From: Candidatus Melainabacteria bacterium
Lineage (GTDB): Bacteria > Cyanobacteriota > Vampirovibrionia > Obscuribacterales > Obscuribacteraceae
Length of the DNA stretch: 26,120 bases
Direction of reading: 5' to 3'
Assembly: GCA_003151275.1 (NCBI GenBank)
Contig: PLXC01000103.1
Location: 1 to 26,120 of the forward strand
Both the position numbers and the translations under genes were made by a program. Below the pieces are notes generated by a model. That model saw nothing but the letters and a program-made list of their open reading frames with translations, was not told the origin of the DNA and did no database searches. Within the stretch, counting starts at the first letter, position 1, and each line of letters begins with the position of its first letter. Shown here piece after piece: positions 14,125-22,300 of the stretch.

Positions 14125-16545
14125 GAGCAGAGCTTGCCTTCTTTTGACTTCAGCTTCGACTTCTTCAGGCGAGATGTTGTTGACTTGCATCGGTCCTGCA
14201 CAGATCTCACGCCATGGTGCCCCGGCAAGAGCTTGTCTGACAATTACTTCAAAAACCTGCGCTCTAACGCCACTGCCATAACTACCTGCCCCTGATACAA
14301 ATGGTGTTGTCGGAGCAGCTGGTCGAGGCACCGCTTGATTGCCTTGCTGTTGTTGCGCTGGTTGTTGCTGTTGCATCGGTTGTTGCATCGGTTGTTGCAT
14401 CGGTTGTTGCATCGGTTGTTGCTGCGGTTGTTGGTGCTGCTGTGGCTGATTTTGCTGCACTTGACTTTGCTGGACTTGTGGATTCAGCTGGTCCATCGGA
14501 TTAGTCGGCTGTTGTTGTTGTTCGTTCTGCCCGAAGAGTGGCCGTGCCGGTCCGGCGTCGAACAATTGTCCCTGTTGCTGTGGTTGTGCTTGTTGCTGGG
14601 GATTTTGTTGGGGATTTTGTTGGGCACCAGGGGCGACATCAAAAAATCCTGGCTGCTTTTGAGCTTCTTCTTTTGGTTTTGCGCTGAGCTGCCTTTGCAG
14701 ATCCGTAACCATGTCTTTAGTTTGATCGCGAAGTTCTTCCATCTGCGCGCGCAGCTGATTATTTTCAGATTCTTTCCGGGATAACTCGGCTTCGCGTTCT
14801 TGCAAGACTTCATCGCGTTTGTGCAACGTTTCGGTCAATTCATCATAACGAGTGTTGAACTCTTCCCAACGTGAATTGAGCAGCTCCTGTGCCTCTTGCA
14901 GCTCTTGTTCTTTAGCGGATAAGACCTGGTTGAATTCTTGGTCTTTCTGCTCCAACTTGCGCTGAATTTCTTCATTTCGTTTTGAGAACTCATCGTTGGT
15001 CCGCTTCAGTTCGTCTAACTGAGCCACTATAGTTTCGTCTTGCACCATCTTCACGATCGTGCGCGGTTCACCATCTTCGGAGAATTGTTGCGTCGTGCGC
15101 GGCGGATCCGGGGCTTGCACAGCATCATAGGCAGCTCTAAACAGATCACCGGACAATCTTTGCGTACCAAGTAAATCAACAAGCCGATGCAATAAATCAG
15201 CAGGATGATCAGCGGGGAAAACAGCCATGTAGGCGCATTTAAATGTCCATGGATCAATTATGCCAGCCGATAATTGATCGGCAAGATTGGTAATTAGTTG
15301 TTCGCGACTGAGCTTCGATGGCTCGTCAGAACTGCCTGAACCTGCTTCACGCGACTCCATGACGGCGACCAACTGGTCGATAGCGGGCACCAATTCACCA
15401 ACAGCCTTCATCGGCTCTAAAGCCGCTGATAAAGACTCCATCAAGCTGTTCAGGTTTAACCCGATCTCAAAGAAACTTTGATTTTGCAATGTCTGGGCCA
15501 CACCCTTGAGAGCATCAGTTTGCTCAGTGGCAATCTTTTGCAACTCAGAAAGATTCATAGCGCAAGCACCCATCGCTTGATCGATGTTGTTCATTATTTC
15601 AATTGCCTGGGTTTGCAATTGAGTTGGTGCTTGCTGACCCATGTTTGGATCTTGCTGAATTCCATAAACATAGCCACCGCTCATGGAGAGAGGTATGTCG
15701 TCATCAGCCACTGGATTTGGTGACATAGGAGCTATCGATTGGATCGGATCGGAAGGAGCAGCGGGCATCATGTAACTCAAATCCACTCTTGAATCCGCGT
15801 TTGAATGCGTTGGATCTGCTGGCAAAGGATCGGTTGGCTCCGAAATCGAGTTTGAAAGACTCTGCAAGAGACCCGGAGGCATCGTCGCCGGTGCGCTCGT
15901 ATGCCTGCGTCTATCGATGCGGGCTGTTGAGGTCTCTGCAATAGTCTCGGATTCCAATTCTGCCACTGGTTCTACCTCAGGTTGAGAAAAAAACGTTTCC
16001 TCTGTTCGAGCAACTGGTTCAGGAGTCATGGCAGCGAAGAATGAAGCTGAGGATAAAGTATTGCTGCCGCCGTTTCCATTTCCTGAGCCACCATGAGCTG
16101 GAGCCGGAGCTGCTGCACTCGTCGGCTCAGCTTGTTCCACAACTGGCCCATTGAATTCGCTAGCCACAGCAGCAATTTCAAAAGCCGAGTCGGCAATTTC
16201 GTCGGAGGCGACTGGAGCAGTGGCTTCGAAAAACGGCGCGGCTGGCGGATTTACTGGGGCAGGCGGTGCGTTGGCCGGCGCGCTCGGCTCACTTCCTTGC
16301 CCTGTCGGCTGATCGGGCGAGACAGCTGGTTCCTTGCTGGTCGTAGCCGGTTCGCTGACAGGCGTAGCTTGCGTTGCTTGAGAGACATCAGAATCTGCCG
16401 GAGCGAGTAAATATGGATCGGGCTTGTACGGGTCAGGAGGCGCTGCTTGCTTGGCCAGCGTGCCTCTCAAACGAGCTCGACGAGCGGCTAACGAACTTCC
16501 GTCCTCGCCACTGGGATTGCTTGTCGCGTAATCTTCGGACCCCAT
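14116..16545 (-). CDS. Large scaffold-like protein, disordered/coiled-coil/Gln-rich, 809 aa
   Basis: I do not recognise the family. Residues 1-290 are low-complexity Pro/Ala/Glu/Ser, probably disordered. They contain short FF motifs (PFFEATAP about 105, SFFAAMTPEP about 169, TFFSQPEVEP about 184). Residues 300-490 look helical and folded (AIEIMNNIDQAMGACAMNLS; LITNLADQLSAGIIDPWTFK). Residues 500-622 are a strong coiled coil (EQELQEAQELLNSRWEEFNT). Another FF motif (GFFDVAPGA about 633) precedes a Gln-rich stretch with QQPM repeats (to about 755). A compact end follows: QVFEVIVRQALAGAPWREIC, ending VEAEVKRRQALLKK. There is no signal peptide or membrane span. AAGGA lies 7 bases before the ATG. 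The architecture suggests a cytoplasmic oligomeric scaffold. A link to the nearby ATPases is inferred from the shared motif and proximity only. Confidence 0.85.
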   Translation of the reverse strand: MGSEDYATSNPSGEDGSSLAARRARLRGTLAKQAAPPDPYKPDPYLLAPADSDVSQATQATPVSEPATTSKEPAVSPDQPTGQGSEPSAPANAPPAPVNPPAAPFFEATAPVASDEIADSAFEIAAVASEFNGPVVEQAEPTSAAAPAPAHGGSGNGNGGSNTLSSASFFAAMTPEPVARTEETFFSQPEVEPVAELESETIAETSTARIDRRRHTSAPATMPPGLLQSLSNSISEPTDPLPADPTHSNADSRVDLSYMMPAAPSDPIQSIAPMSPNPVADDDIPLSMSGGYVYGIQQDPNMGQQAPTQLQTQAIEIMNNIDQAMGACAMNLSELQKIATEQTDALKGVAQTLQNQSFFEIGLNLNSLMESLSAALEPMKAVGELVPAIDQLVAVMESREAGSGSSDEPSKLSREQLITNLADQLSAGIIDPWTFKCAYMAVFPADHPADLLHRLVDLLGTQRLSGDLFRAAYDAVQAPDPPRTTQQFSEDGEPRTIVKMVQDETIVAQLDELKRTNDEFSKRNEEIQRKLEQKDQEFNQVLSAKEQELQEAQELLNSRWEEFNTRYDELTETLHKRDEVLQEREAELSRKESENNQLRAQMEELRDQTKDMVTDLQRQLSAKPKEEAQKQPGFFDVAPGAQQNPQQNPQQQAQPQQQGQLFDAGPARPLFGQNEQQQQPTNPMDQLNPQVQQSQVQQNQPQQHQQPQQQPMQQPMQQPMQQPMQQQQPAQQQQGNQAVPRPAAPTTPFVSGAGSYGSGVRAQVFEVIVRQALAGAPWREICAGPMQVNNISPEEVEAEVKRRQALLKK
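14371..14418 (-). repeat. 12-bp tandem repeat (QQPM repeats)
   Basis: Four exact copies of TTGCATCGGTTG (plus strand) run in tandem, in frame with the 809-aa protein, and encode four QQPM units. Imperfect Gln-coding repeats continue on both sides (about 14340-14620). It resembles slippage-driven expansion, so copy number may vary between strains. Confidence 0.9.
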
Positions 16546-17100
16546 ACCGTTTCCTTATCAATCAACCCACAAAATACGATGGGTTTTGAACTCACTTATT
16601 GCCTGTTTTGAAATCCAGGCGGCCACCCAACAGCCGTCAATTCAGTTCTTAATTCAATTTACCCACATTGGCGCGTACATACGACCCATGACAGGCAGTT
16701 TCTTTAAGTGCCGGCTAAACGGCTTCACCTGGAGTAGCGCCGCGTTTCAGGATCGCATCGAGTAAGTCCACAAATTCCCAAAGATTTAATCCCTTTAATA
16801 TTAGTATAGGGCCGAAAGGATAAATGGGCGCAGATTTTTTGCTATGACGATGAAGAGAATCGCGCCACCCATTTAATAAAGGGTGATAAGCGCCAAAACA
16901 GAGAGATTGAAAGCACGGATTTGGAATGATTGGCGATGAGCGTCGGGCAACGTGAACTAATGAGGAAGGTAAAACACAAAGTTGATCGTCGTCAGATCGG
17001 CTGTATTTTCACGGTCGTGGTTGGAAAACTTCAACAAGTTGATCAGGCTCTGAAAAGAAATTCGTTGAAACTTTAGTAAGTTGATCTGTTCAGCGCAACC
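16546..17100. other. Intergenic region (555 bases) between the 809-aa gene and the sensor kinase gene
   Basis: No gene is visible on either strand. It contains an inverted repeat, AAATGGGCGC (about 16822-16832) against GCGCCACCCATTT (about 16862-16875), with roughly 30 bases between. A nested CACCC/GGGTG hairpin lies near 16866-16886. Three copies of AAGTTGATC occur at 16979, 17036 and 17078. The middle one is part of the palindrome TCAACAAGTTGA. TATACT on the minus strand near 16801-16808 could be a -10 box for the 809-aa gene, but no partner -35 is clear. Confidence 0.5.
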
Positions 17101-18273
17101 TTAATCCAAAGCCGGCAGCGTGATTTCTAAATGCACTGTGGTGCCCTGACCTGCTGCCGATCTCAAACCAAATTCAGTGGGAAAGAAACAACGAATCAAA
17201 TCAACTCTCTCCCGCATTCCTGAAACTCCCATGCCACCGGAATCAAGACTTTTGTCGCGGCTGCCGGGCTGAAAACCTTTTCCATTGTCAGTAACCGTGA
17301 ATCGGATTGACTTATCTTTGCGGCGCTCAATATTGATTGAAACAATTGTCGCCTTGGCATGCTTCTCGATATTATTTAGACATTCCTGAACCAGCCTGAA
17401 TATATTCAGTTCAACAGTATCGGGCAAGTTTGGAATGTCGAGATCACAGCTCAACGTGCAGTCGATTGCCGTGCGCTGTCCCATGCGCTGCAACATATCC
17501 TGCAAGCTGGTTTTCAGTCCCCAGTCATGAAGATTTCTCGGAGCACACTCATTGCAAATGTCTCTTAACTGCTGGGCAATCTCATCGAGAGTTTCGAGAA
17601 TTTCCTCTTTTGAAAGCTCTTGATCTCCTCGCAAGTGCCGTTTCAACATCAACAAATCGGCCAGAACGGTATCGTGCAAGCTGCGTGCCAGCTCGTTTTT
17701 GAGAATTTCCTGCTGATTGAGAACTTTGAAAATTAGATTTTCTTTCTCCAACATCAACTTTTGCATCGAGTTGAAACCAGTCGGAAGAGCGGTTAATTTG
17801 TCGCTGCGATAATCCTCGTCATCCTTAATCGAGATCAATTCGTTCAAACATCTTTGCAGCACGGCCACCGTCTCTTCAGAGTTGGCGGGCGCCTTTCCTA
17901 GCATCCATTGATAACCACCGGCGGTGCCGGACAATTCAAATCTAGCTTTAAATCTAGAGCCAAATTCCGAAAAGGCTAATAAAGGAATGTCGTCTGCTTT
18001 GAGCAAAAACAGCTCAATCAATCCATCAGCCCCTCGCACCGAGAGGCTGTGAGTCGCAGTTGAGGCACGCCACCGGTAGTAGGAAGAGCGGGGTGCAGAG
18101 CGCGAGACATTCTTTGCAGGAAACTTCGGTTCAGGTATATTGCGCGGTTCGGTCACTGCAACCCCAGCATACCTCTGATCATTTTCGATGATCGCACGAA
18201 GAATATCACAAAGCGCGTTCGACATTTCTATCGTCTGATCGCCAGCATTAGTCGTTTTTCCGACAATTTTCAT
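17101..18273 (-). CDS. Cytoplasmic sensor histidine kinase, HisKA_3 (NarL/DegS) type
   Basis: The dimerisation domain around residues 180-245 carries the phospho-acceptor H200 in LARSLHDTVLADLLMLKRHL. The HATPase domain follows: N box LVQECLNNIEKHAKATIV (about 298-312), G1 box DNGKGFQ (about 328-334) and G2 GGMGVSGMRERVDLI (about 345-358), ending with GQGTTVHLEI. The first 170 residues have no membrane span. They probably form a soluble sensing domain that I could not assign (GAF-like by length only). 390 aa is usual for the class. Its ATG overlaps the regulator stop by 4 bases (ATGA), so the pair is translationally coupled. It probably phosphorylates that regulator. The signal is unknown. 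Confidence 0.92.
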   Translation of the reverse strand: MKIVGKTTNAGDQTIEMSNALCDILRAIIENDQRYAGVAVTEPRNIPEPKFPAKNVSRSAPRSSYYRWRASTATHSLSVRGADGLIELFLLKADDIPLLAFSEFGSRFKARFELSGTAGGYQWMLGKAPANSEETVAVLQRCLNELISIKDDEDYRSDKLTALPTGFNSMQKLMLEKENLIFKVLNQQEILKNELARSLHDTVLADLLMLKRHLRGDQELSKEEILETLDEIAQQLRDICNECAPRNLHDWGLKTSLQDMLQRMGQRTAIDCTLSCDLDIPNLPDTVELNIFRLVQECLNNIEKHAKATIVSINIERRKDKSIRFTVTDNGKGFQPGSRDKSLDSGGMGVSGMRERVDLIRCFFPTEFGLRSAAGQGTTVHLEITLPALD

Positions 18274-18890
18274 GAGTCGAGATCCACGCTCCCATAACCA
18301 TTCCTCACAGCCCAGGCGATCAACTGTTCTCTCGTCTCCAAATCAAGTTTCAACAACAGCGTTTCACATTGTTTTCTTGCCGTGGCCACCGAAGTGAACC
18401 TTTGGTCGGCAATATCCTGGTATTTAAGCCCTTTCCCAAGCATGGCTAGGACTTCGTGCTCTGAGCGAGTAATCTTCTTATAGTCTACAGAAAGTTCCGA
18501 CGACATAATTGCAGTTTCACCGGAGGTCACTTTTCGAATGGTGGCAGCGACGGTGCTTACCCGTTCTGACTTTAGGAGATAAGCTGCTACGCCCATGGAC
18601 AAGACGCTCTGCACAAAAGCGACACGGTTTTCGCCTGAAAAAATCACCAGCTTCGCTGCAGGGATTTGACAATAGTCTTTGATCATTGATTTTGGCGCTT
18701 TGCTGCCTGGTAAATGCAAATCCAAAACAATGATGTCCGGCGACAACTTTTTAGCCATAGTTAGGCCATCATCGCTGTTTGAAGAGGTGCCAACAATCTG
18801 AAAGCCTGACTCTCGAGAAAGTCCCATTTCCAAGCCATCCAAAGTGGCGTGGTGATCTTCCACTACTAAGATCTTGATCAGTTCAGGCAT
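18270..18890 (-). CDS. NarL/LuxR-type response regulator
   Basis: The receiver domain (residues 5-120) has the acidic pair E11-D12, phospho-acceptor D57 in IIVLDLHLPG, the Ser of VIFSGEN and the Lys of AYLLKSE, so it should be phosphorylatable. The C-terminal domain (about 142-200) fits the LuxR helix-turn-helix (KITRSEHEVLAMLGKGLKYQ, then DIADQRFTSVATARKQCETL and LLKLDLETREQLIAWAV). The recognition helix is divergent, reading ATARKQCETLLLKL in place of the usual TVK.H...I..KL. 206 aa is standard. The binding site before the ATG (18888-18890) is weak. It is the first gene of a two-gene operon. A perfect palindrome 65 bases upstream may be its operator. Confidence 0.92.
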   Translation of the reverse strand: MPELIKILVVEDHHATLDGLEMGLSRESGFQIVGTSSNSDDGLTMAKKLSPDIIVLDLHLPGSKAPKSMIKDYCQIPAAKLVIFSGENRVAFVQSVLSMGVAAYLLKSERVSTVAATIRKVTSGETAIMSSELSVDYKKITRSEHEVLAMLGKGLKYQDIADQRFTSVATARKQCETLLLKLDLETREQLIAWAVRNGYGSVDLDS

Positions 18891-18954
18891 TTAGAATCTC
18901 ATGTGGAAGTGGTGACGGCATCGCGCGGTGAATACATTGAAATGTGCCCTCCCG

Positions 18955-18968
18955 GTTATGTTCATAAC
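18955..18968. promoter_or_regulatory. 14-bp perfect palindrome, candidate operator
   Basis: GTTATGTTCATAAC is a perfect inverted repeat. It is centred about 70 bases before the start codon of the response regulator, inside the divergent intergenic region. Dimeric NarL-type regulators bind short inverted repeats, so autoregulation is a reasonable but untested reading. Confidence 0.45.
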
Positions 18969-19021
18969 AACCAAACTGTCTGCACCGCAATTGGTGGCGA
19001 TAGAAAGACGGGCCGATTCAA

Positions 19022-19130
19022 TCCTAGGATAGCCTGTGCACACTAGTGGGGTCTATCCTAGGAGCGCCTGTGCAGCAAGCTGCTCGGCATGATCCTAGGA
19101 TAGCCTGTGCAGCAAGCTGCTCGGCATGAT
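19022..19130. repeat. Three tandem repeats with a TCCTAGGA palindrome
   Basis: Each unit starts with TCCTAGGA (19022, 19056, 19093), followed by [AG]CGCCTGTGCA or TAGCCTGTGCA. Units 2 and 3 are identical over 28 bases (19066-19093 and 19103-19130), a period of 37. Both contain a GCAGC-AA-GCTGC hairpin. The first unit diverges after GTGCA. The array lies between the response regulator and the 1251-aa ATPase gene, about 100 bases upstream of the latter's promoter. It is not coding and not CRISPR-like: there are no unique spacers. Confidence 0.85.
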
Positions 19131-19232
19131 GTTAGCGGCCAAAGGATTCTTGCCCGCCCACCGATCTAACATTTTGTATAGTACATTAAACCCAAGACGC
19201 CCAAACTCCACACCCGTGTACATTATTTACAC

Positions 19233-19261
19233 TTGACAATCAACTTAACCGACTGTACGAT
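19233..19261 (+). promoter_or_regulatory. Sigma-70-type promoter for the 1251-aa ATPase gene
   Basis: A perfect TTGACA (19233-19238), a 17-base spacer and TACGAT (19256-19261). It leaves a leader of about 113 bases before the TTG start at 19382. It is the best promoter seen on the plus strand and sits in the expected place. Confidence 0.75.
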
Positions 19262-19381
19262 TTGCCTTACAATGATGCTAACCTAGTTTTATGCGCTTAC
19301 TAAATCACGCAATTAAAAGACAACCTCGTCATAACTGACGTATCATCGAAATAGGCGAGCAGCCTTTTCGGAGTTTCTAAG

Positions 19382-22300
19382 TTGGAAATCCTAATCTGCC
19401 AAACGTGCGGAGCAATACTCAAAGGTGCAGGAAAGACCTGTAACGCCTGCGGCGCCTTTATCTCAAGTTTTTCACCAACTGCATTGCCGATGATGAGCGG
19501 CAGCTCCACTCCTCTTGTAGTCGACGTCAAGCCTGATCTTTTAGGGCTTGAACGCGTTGTCAGCAAAAGACAAATGACCCTTCTGCTCGAACGCGGCGAA
19601 GGCAATGGCTCTTCCGATGGCAACGGTGCTCCACCGCAACCGTCCTCAATTGATATTCCTGGTGGCACTTGGATGGGAGGCGCACCTGCGGCACCAGCCT
19701 CTCCGGCAGCCGCAAATCCCTGGGAGTCGACAAAACTGGGTGTTCCAGATCCACCTCCTGAACCAACTGAGCTCAGCTTTGCTGCTCCTCAGCCGGCAGC
19801 AGCGCCACCACAACTAGACCCAGCTGCAGGGGGCATGTTTTTTCCCGGTGCAGCCAGTGCAGTTGCCGCTACATCTTTATCAGTGAACACATTTATGCAG
19901 CCCGGCCAGAGTCCAACTTTGGTCGAAACACCAGACCCACAGGCGGCAGCAGTGGGAATCAATGTTCCCTTTGGTGCACTTCAGCAAAACACACTCGTAC
20001 AGCCGGCACCATCTGCGCCTGCAGACACCTTTGTCGCTCAACCAGAAGCTGTGCGCACGAATGGCGATCCTCCTGCTCCCTCAGGCACTGGCGATTTCTT
20101 CAACTCCGCTCCCACTCCTCCTTCAGTCGCCCAGTCTCCCGGACTGCCTCCAGGTCAAGGACCAACAATGGGTCAGACAATAGCCACCGCAGCCGTTGGA
20201 GCTGCTGTCGGAGCTGTAGTAGGGGTGGCGGCAGCAAAAACTTTTGACTTCTTCAATTCTCCCGCACCACCCCTTGACGGTGAAGCAAAAGCGCCTGGGG
20301 AACCGCCTGTGCAAGACGCCGGCTACTCGATGGGCGATCGCTCCGACTTCTTCGCTTCTGCACCACCAAAAGTCACCCCCGATGGTCCACCACCGGTGGC
20401 AGCGGAGTCACCTAAACCAAGCAGCAGTCAACAGAATCCGCCACCTGCGGGAAATTCTGACTCGTTTGAACACGCAGTCGCAACGCCGACAAAAACAGAA
20501 GCGGAATCACCAGCGGGCGGTTTTGACTTTTTTGCTGCCTCTCCGATCAAGGAAGCGAAGAAAGCGTCGTCAGATGACGAGCTATATCCCGACGAAACGC
20601 ATCTGCGCGGCAAAGGCAAACCGACAAAGCTAGACACACCATCATCGGTATCACTGTATGCAGATGATGACGACGATGTGAAGCCGAAGATTGCCCGGCC
20701 GAGAGGATATACGCCGAAGGAAGGCAGCTCTGCAGCGAAAGATGCAAATGGCGACAAGATCAAAGGTGAAGATGATCCAGACGCCGCATTCTTCACAGAC
20801 AAGCCCCCCGCCCGTCGATCTTTCAGTGGAAACGACCCAGCCAAGAACAGTAAGAAGAAAACTGATTCTGACGATGATGACGATGAAAGCCCAGCGCCAA
20901 AGAAGAATAAGGAAGGCTTCCTAAAAGCGGATGTAAACTGCTTAGGAATGACGATGAGCCGGCAGAATCAGCTAATGCTGATCGGCATATTCGGTTTTGT
21001 CGGTATGGTTTTCTTCAATTTGATCGGCAGCTTGCTTGGTGGCATGCCAATCTCGCCACCATCGAGACCGGCAGCGACTGGCTTGCCCAATCTAAGCGGC
21101 GACTGGAAAATTCGCTTCACTGAAGATCCTAATCCCAACGGACATCTGATGGCAGTTCTGGCCACTCAAAAGGGACTTGATATTCAAGGACAAGGAAGCG
21201 ACGAATACGGTCGATTCACGATCGTTGGCACTATTATTCCGCCTGATCGAATTCAACTGAAAAAGAAATATTCTGGCGCAGAAGATCAAAAACCAGTGAT
21301 GTTCGACGGTCAATTCGTTCTTGGCAGCGAGCCCCTATACGCTCGAGGCCGCTGGACCTTGAAGCACGTTGTCGGTAAGTTTCTGCACGCACAAGTGCGA
21401 GAAGATGGTGGTGCGTGGGAAGCCAACTATTATGTGAAAAATACCGGCACCACTGCAGATGGTGGTTACACCCCACCACCGGTAGGAATCGAGTGGCCGT
21501 GGGATAAATTTGGTCGTTGGTTCGCTGCTCTCGACATGTCCACTAAGAGCCTGTTTGCAGCCTTCGGTGTGATTGGTGGTGCAATCTTCGTATTGTTTGG
21601 TTCGCTGACAATCTTCGGACCAAGCGGCAAGATGAACATTTGGGAAAAGCAAAAATACATCCCGTCTCAATTCAGAACGCAGCACAACAAAATGGTGCGC
21701 GAACTGAGCAAGCCGCTCAGACCAGGTGGTTTGCCACTCGGTCACAGAAAAGAATGGCGTCCTTGGACACCGTGGGTAGCAAAAGATCTAAGCATTACGC
21801 CGGAAATTCGTGAGAACGATCCGCACATACTAATCCTTGGAGCCGGCGACAAGGGCAAGACCCGACTGATGGCGCATATGATCTCGCACGACATCGAAGC
21901 TAATGATCGTGCTGTGGTAGTCATCGATTCTGATGGCGGACTAACAGACATCATTACGCGCTGGATTTCCGCTCATCCGAAATCAAAAGAATTAGCCGCC
22001 CGCGTCACTCTTCTGGATCCAACCTACAAAGGCAATGCCTTGGGCTATAACCCGCTAGAAATGCCTGATGATGAAGACTTGCAGAGTGCAGCTTCTTCCC
22101 TCGTATATGGTTTCAAGGCAATTTACACTGAGCCACCAGGCGCTCAAAGTCAATGGAACCAACAGACGGCAAACATTTTGCGCAACGCCGCCTTGCTACT
22201 TATGGTTAACGGCAAAACGCTAACTGATCTTCCAGCTTTGCTCAATGACAACGATTTCAGAGACGTCCTTTTGGAATCGATCGAAAAGAAGAAGAAAGAA

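Noticed and set aside
14335..14784. 149-aa Leu-rich open frame antisense to the Gln-rich repeats
   Set aside because: Leu runs are the antisense reading of Gln codons; there is no independent evidence of a gene.
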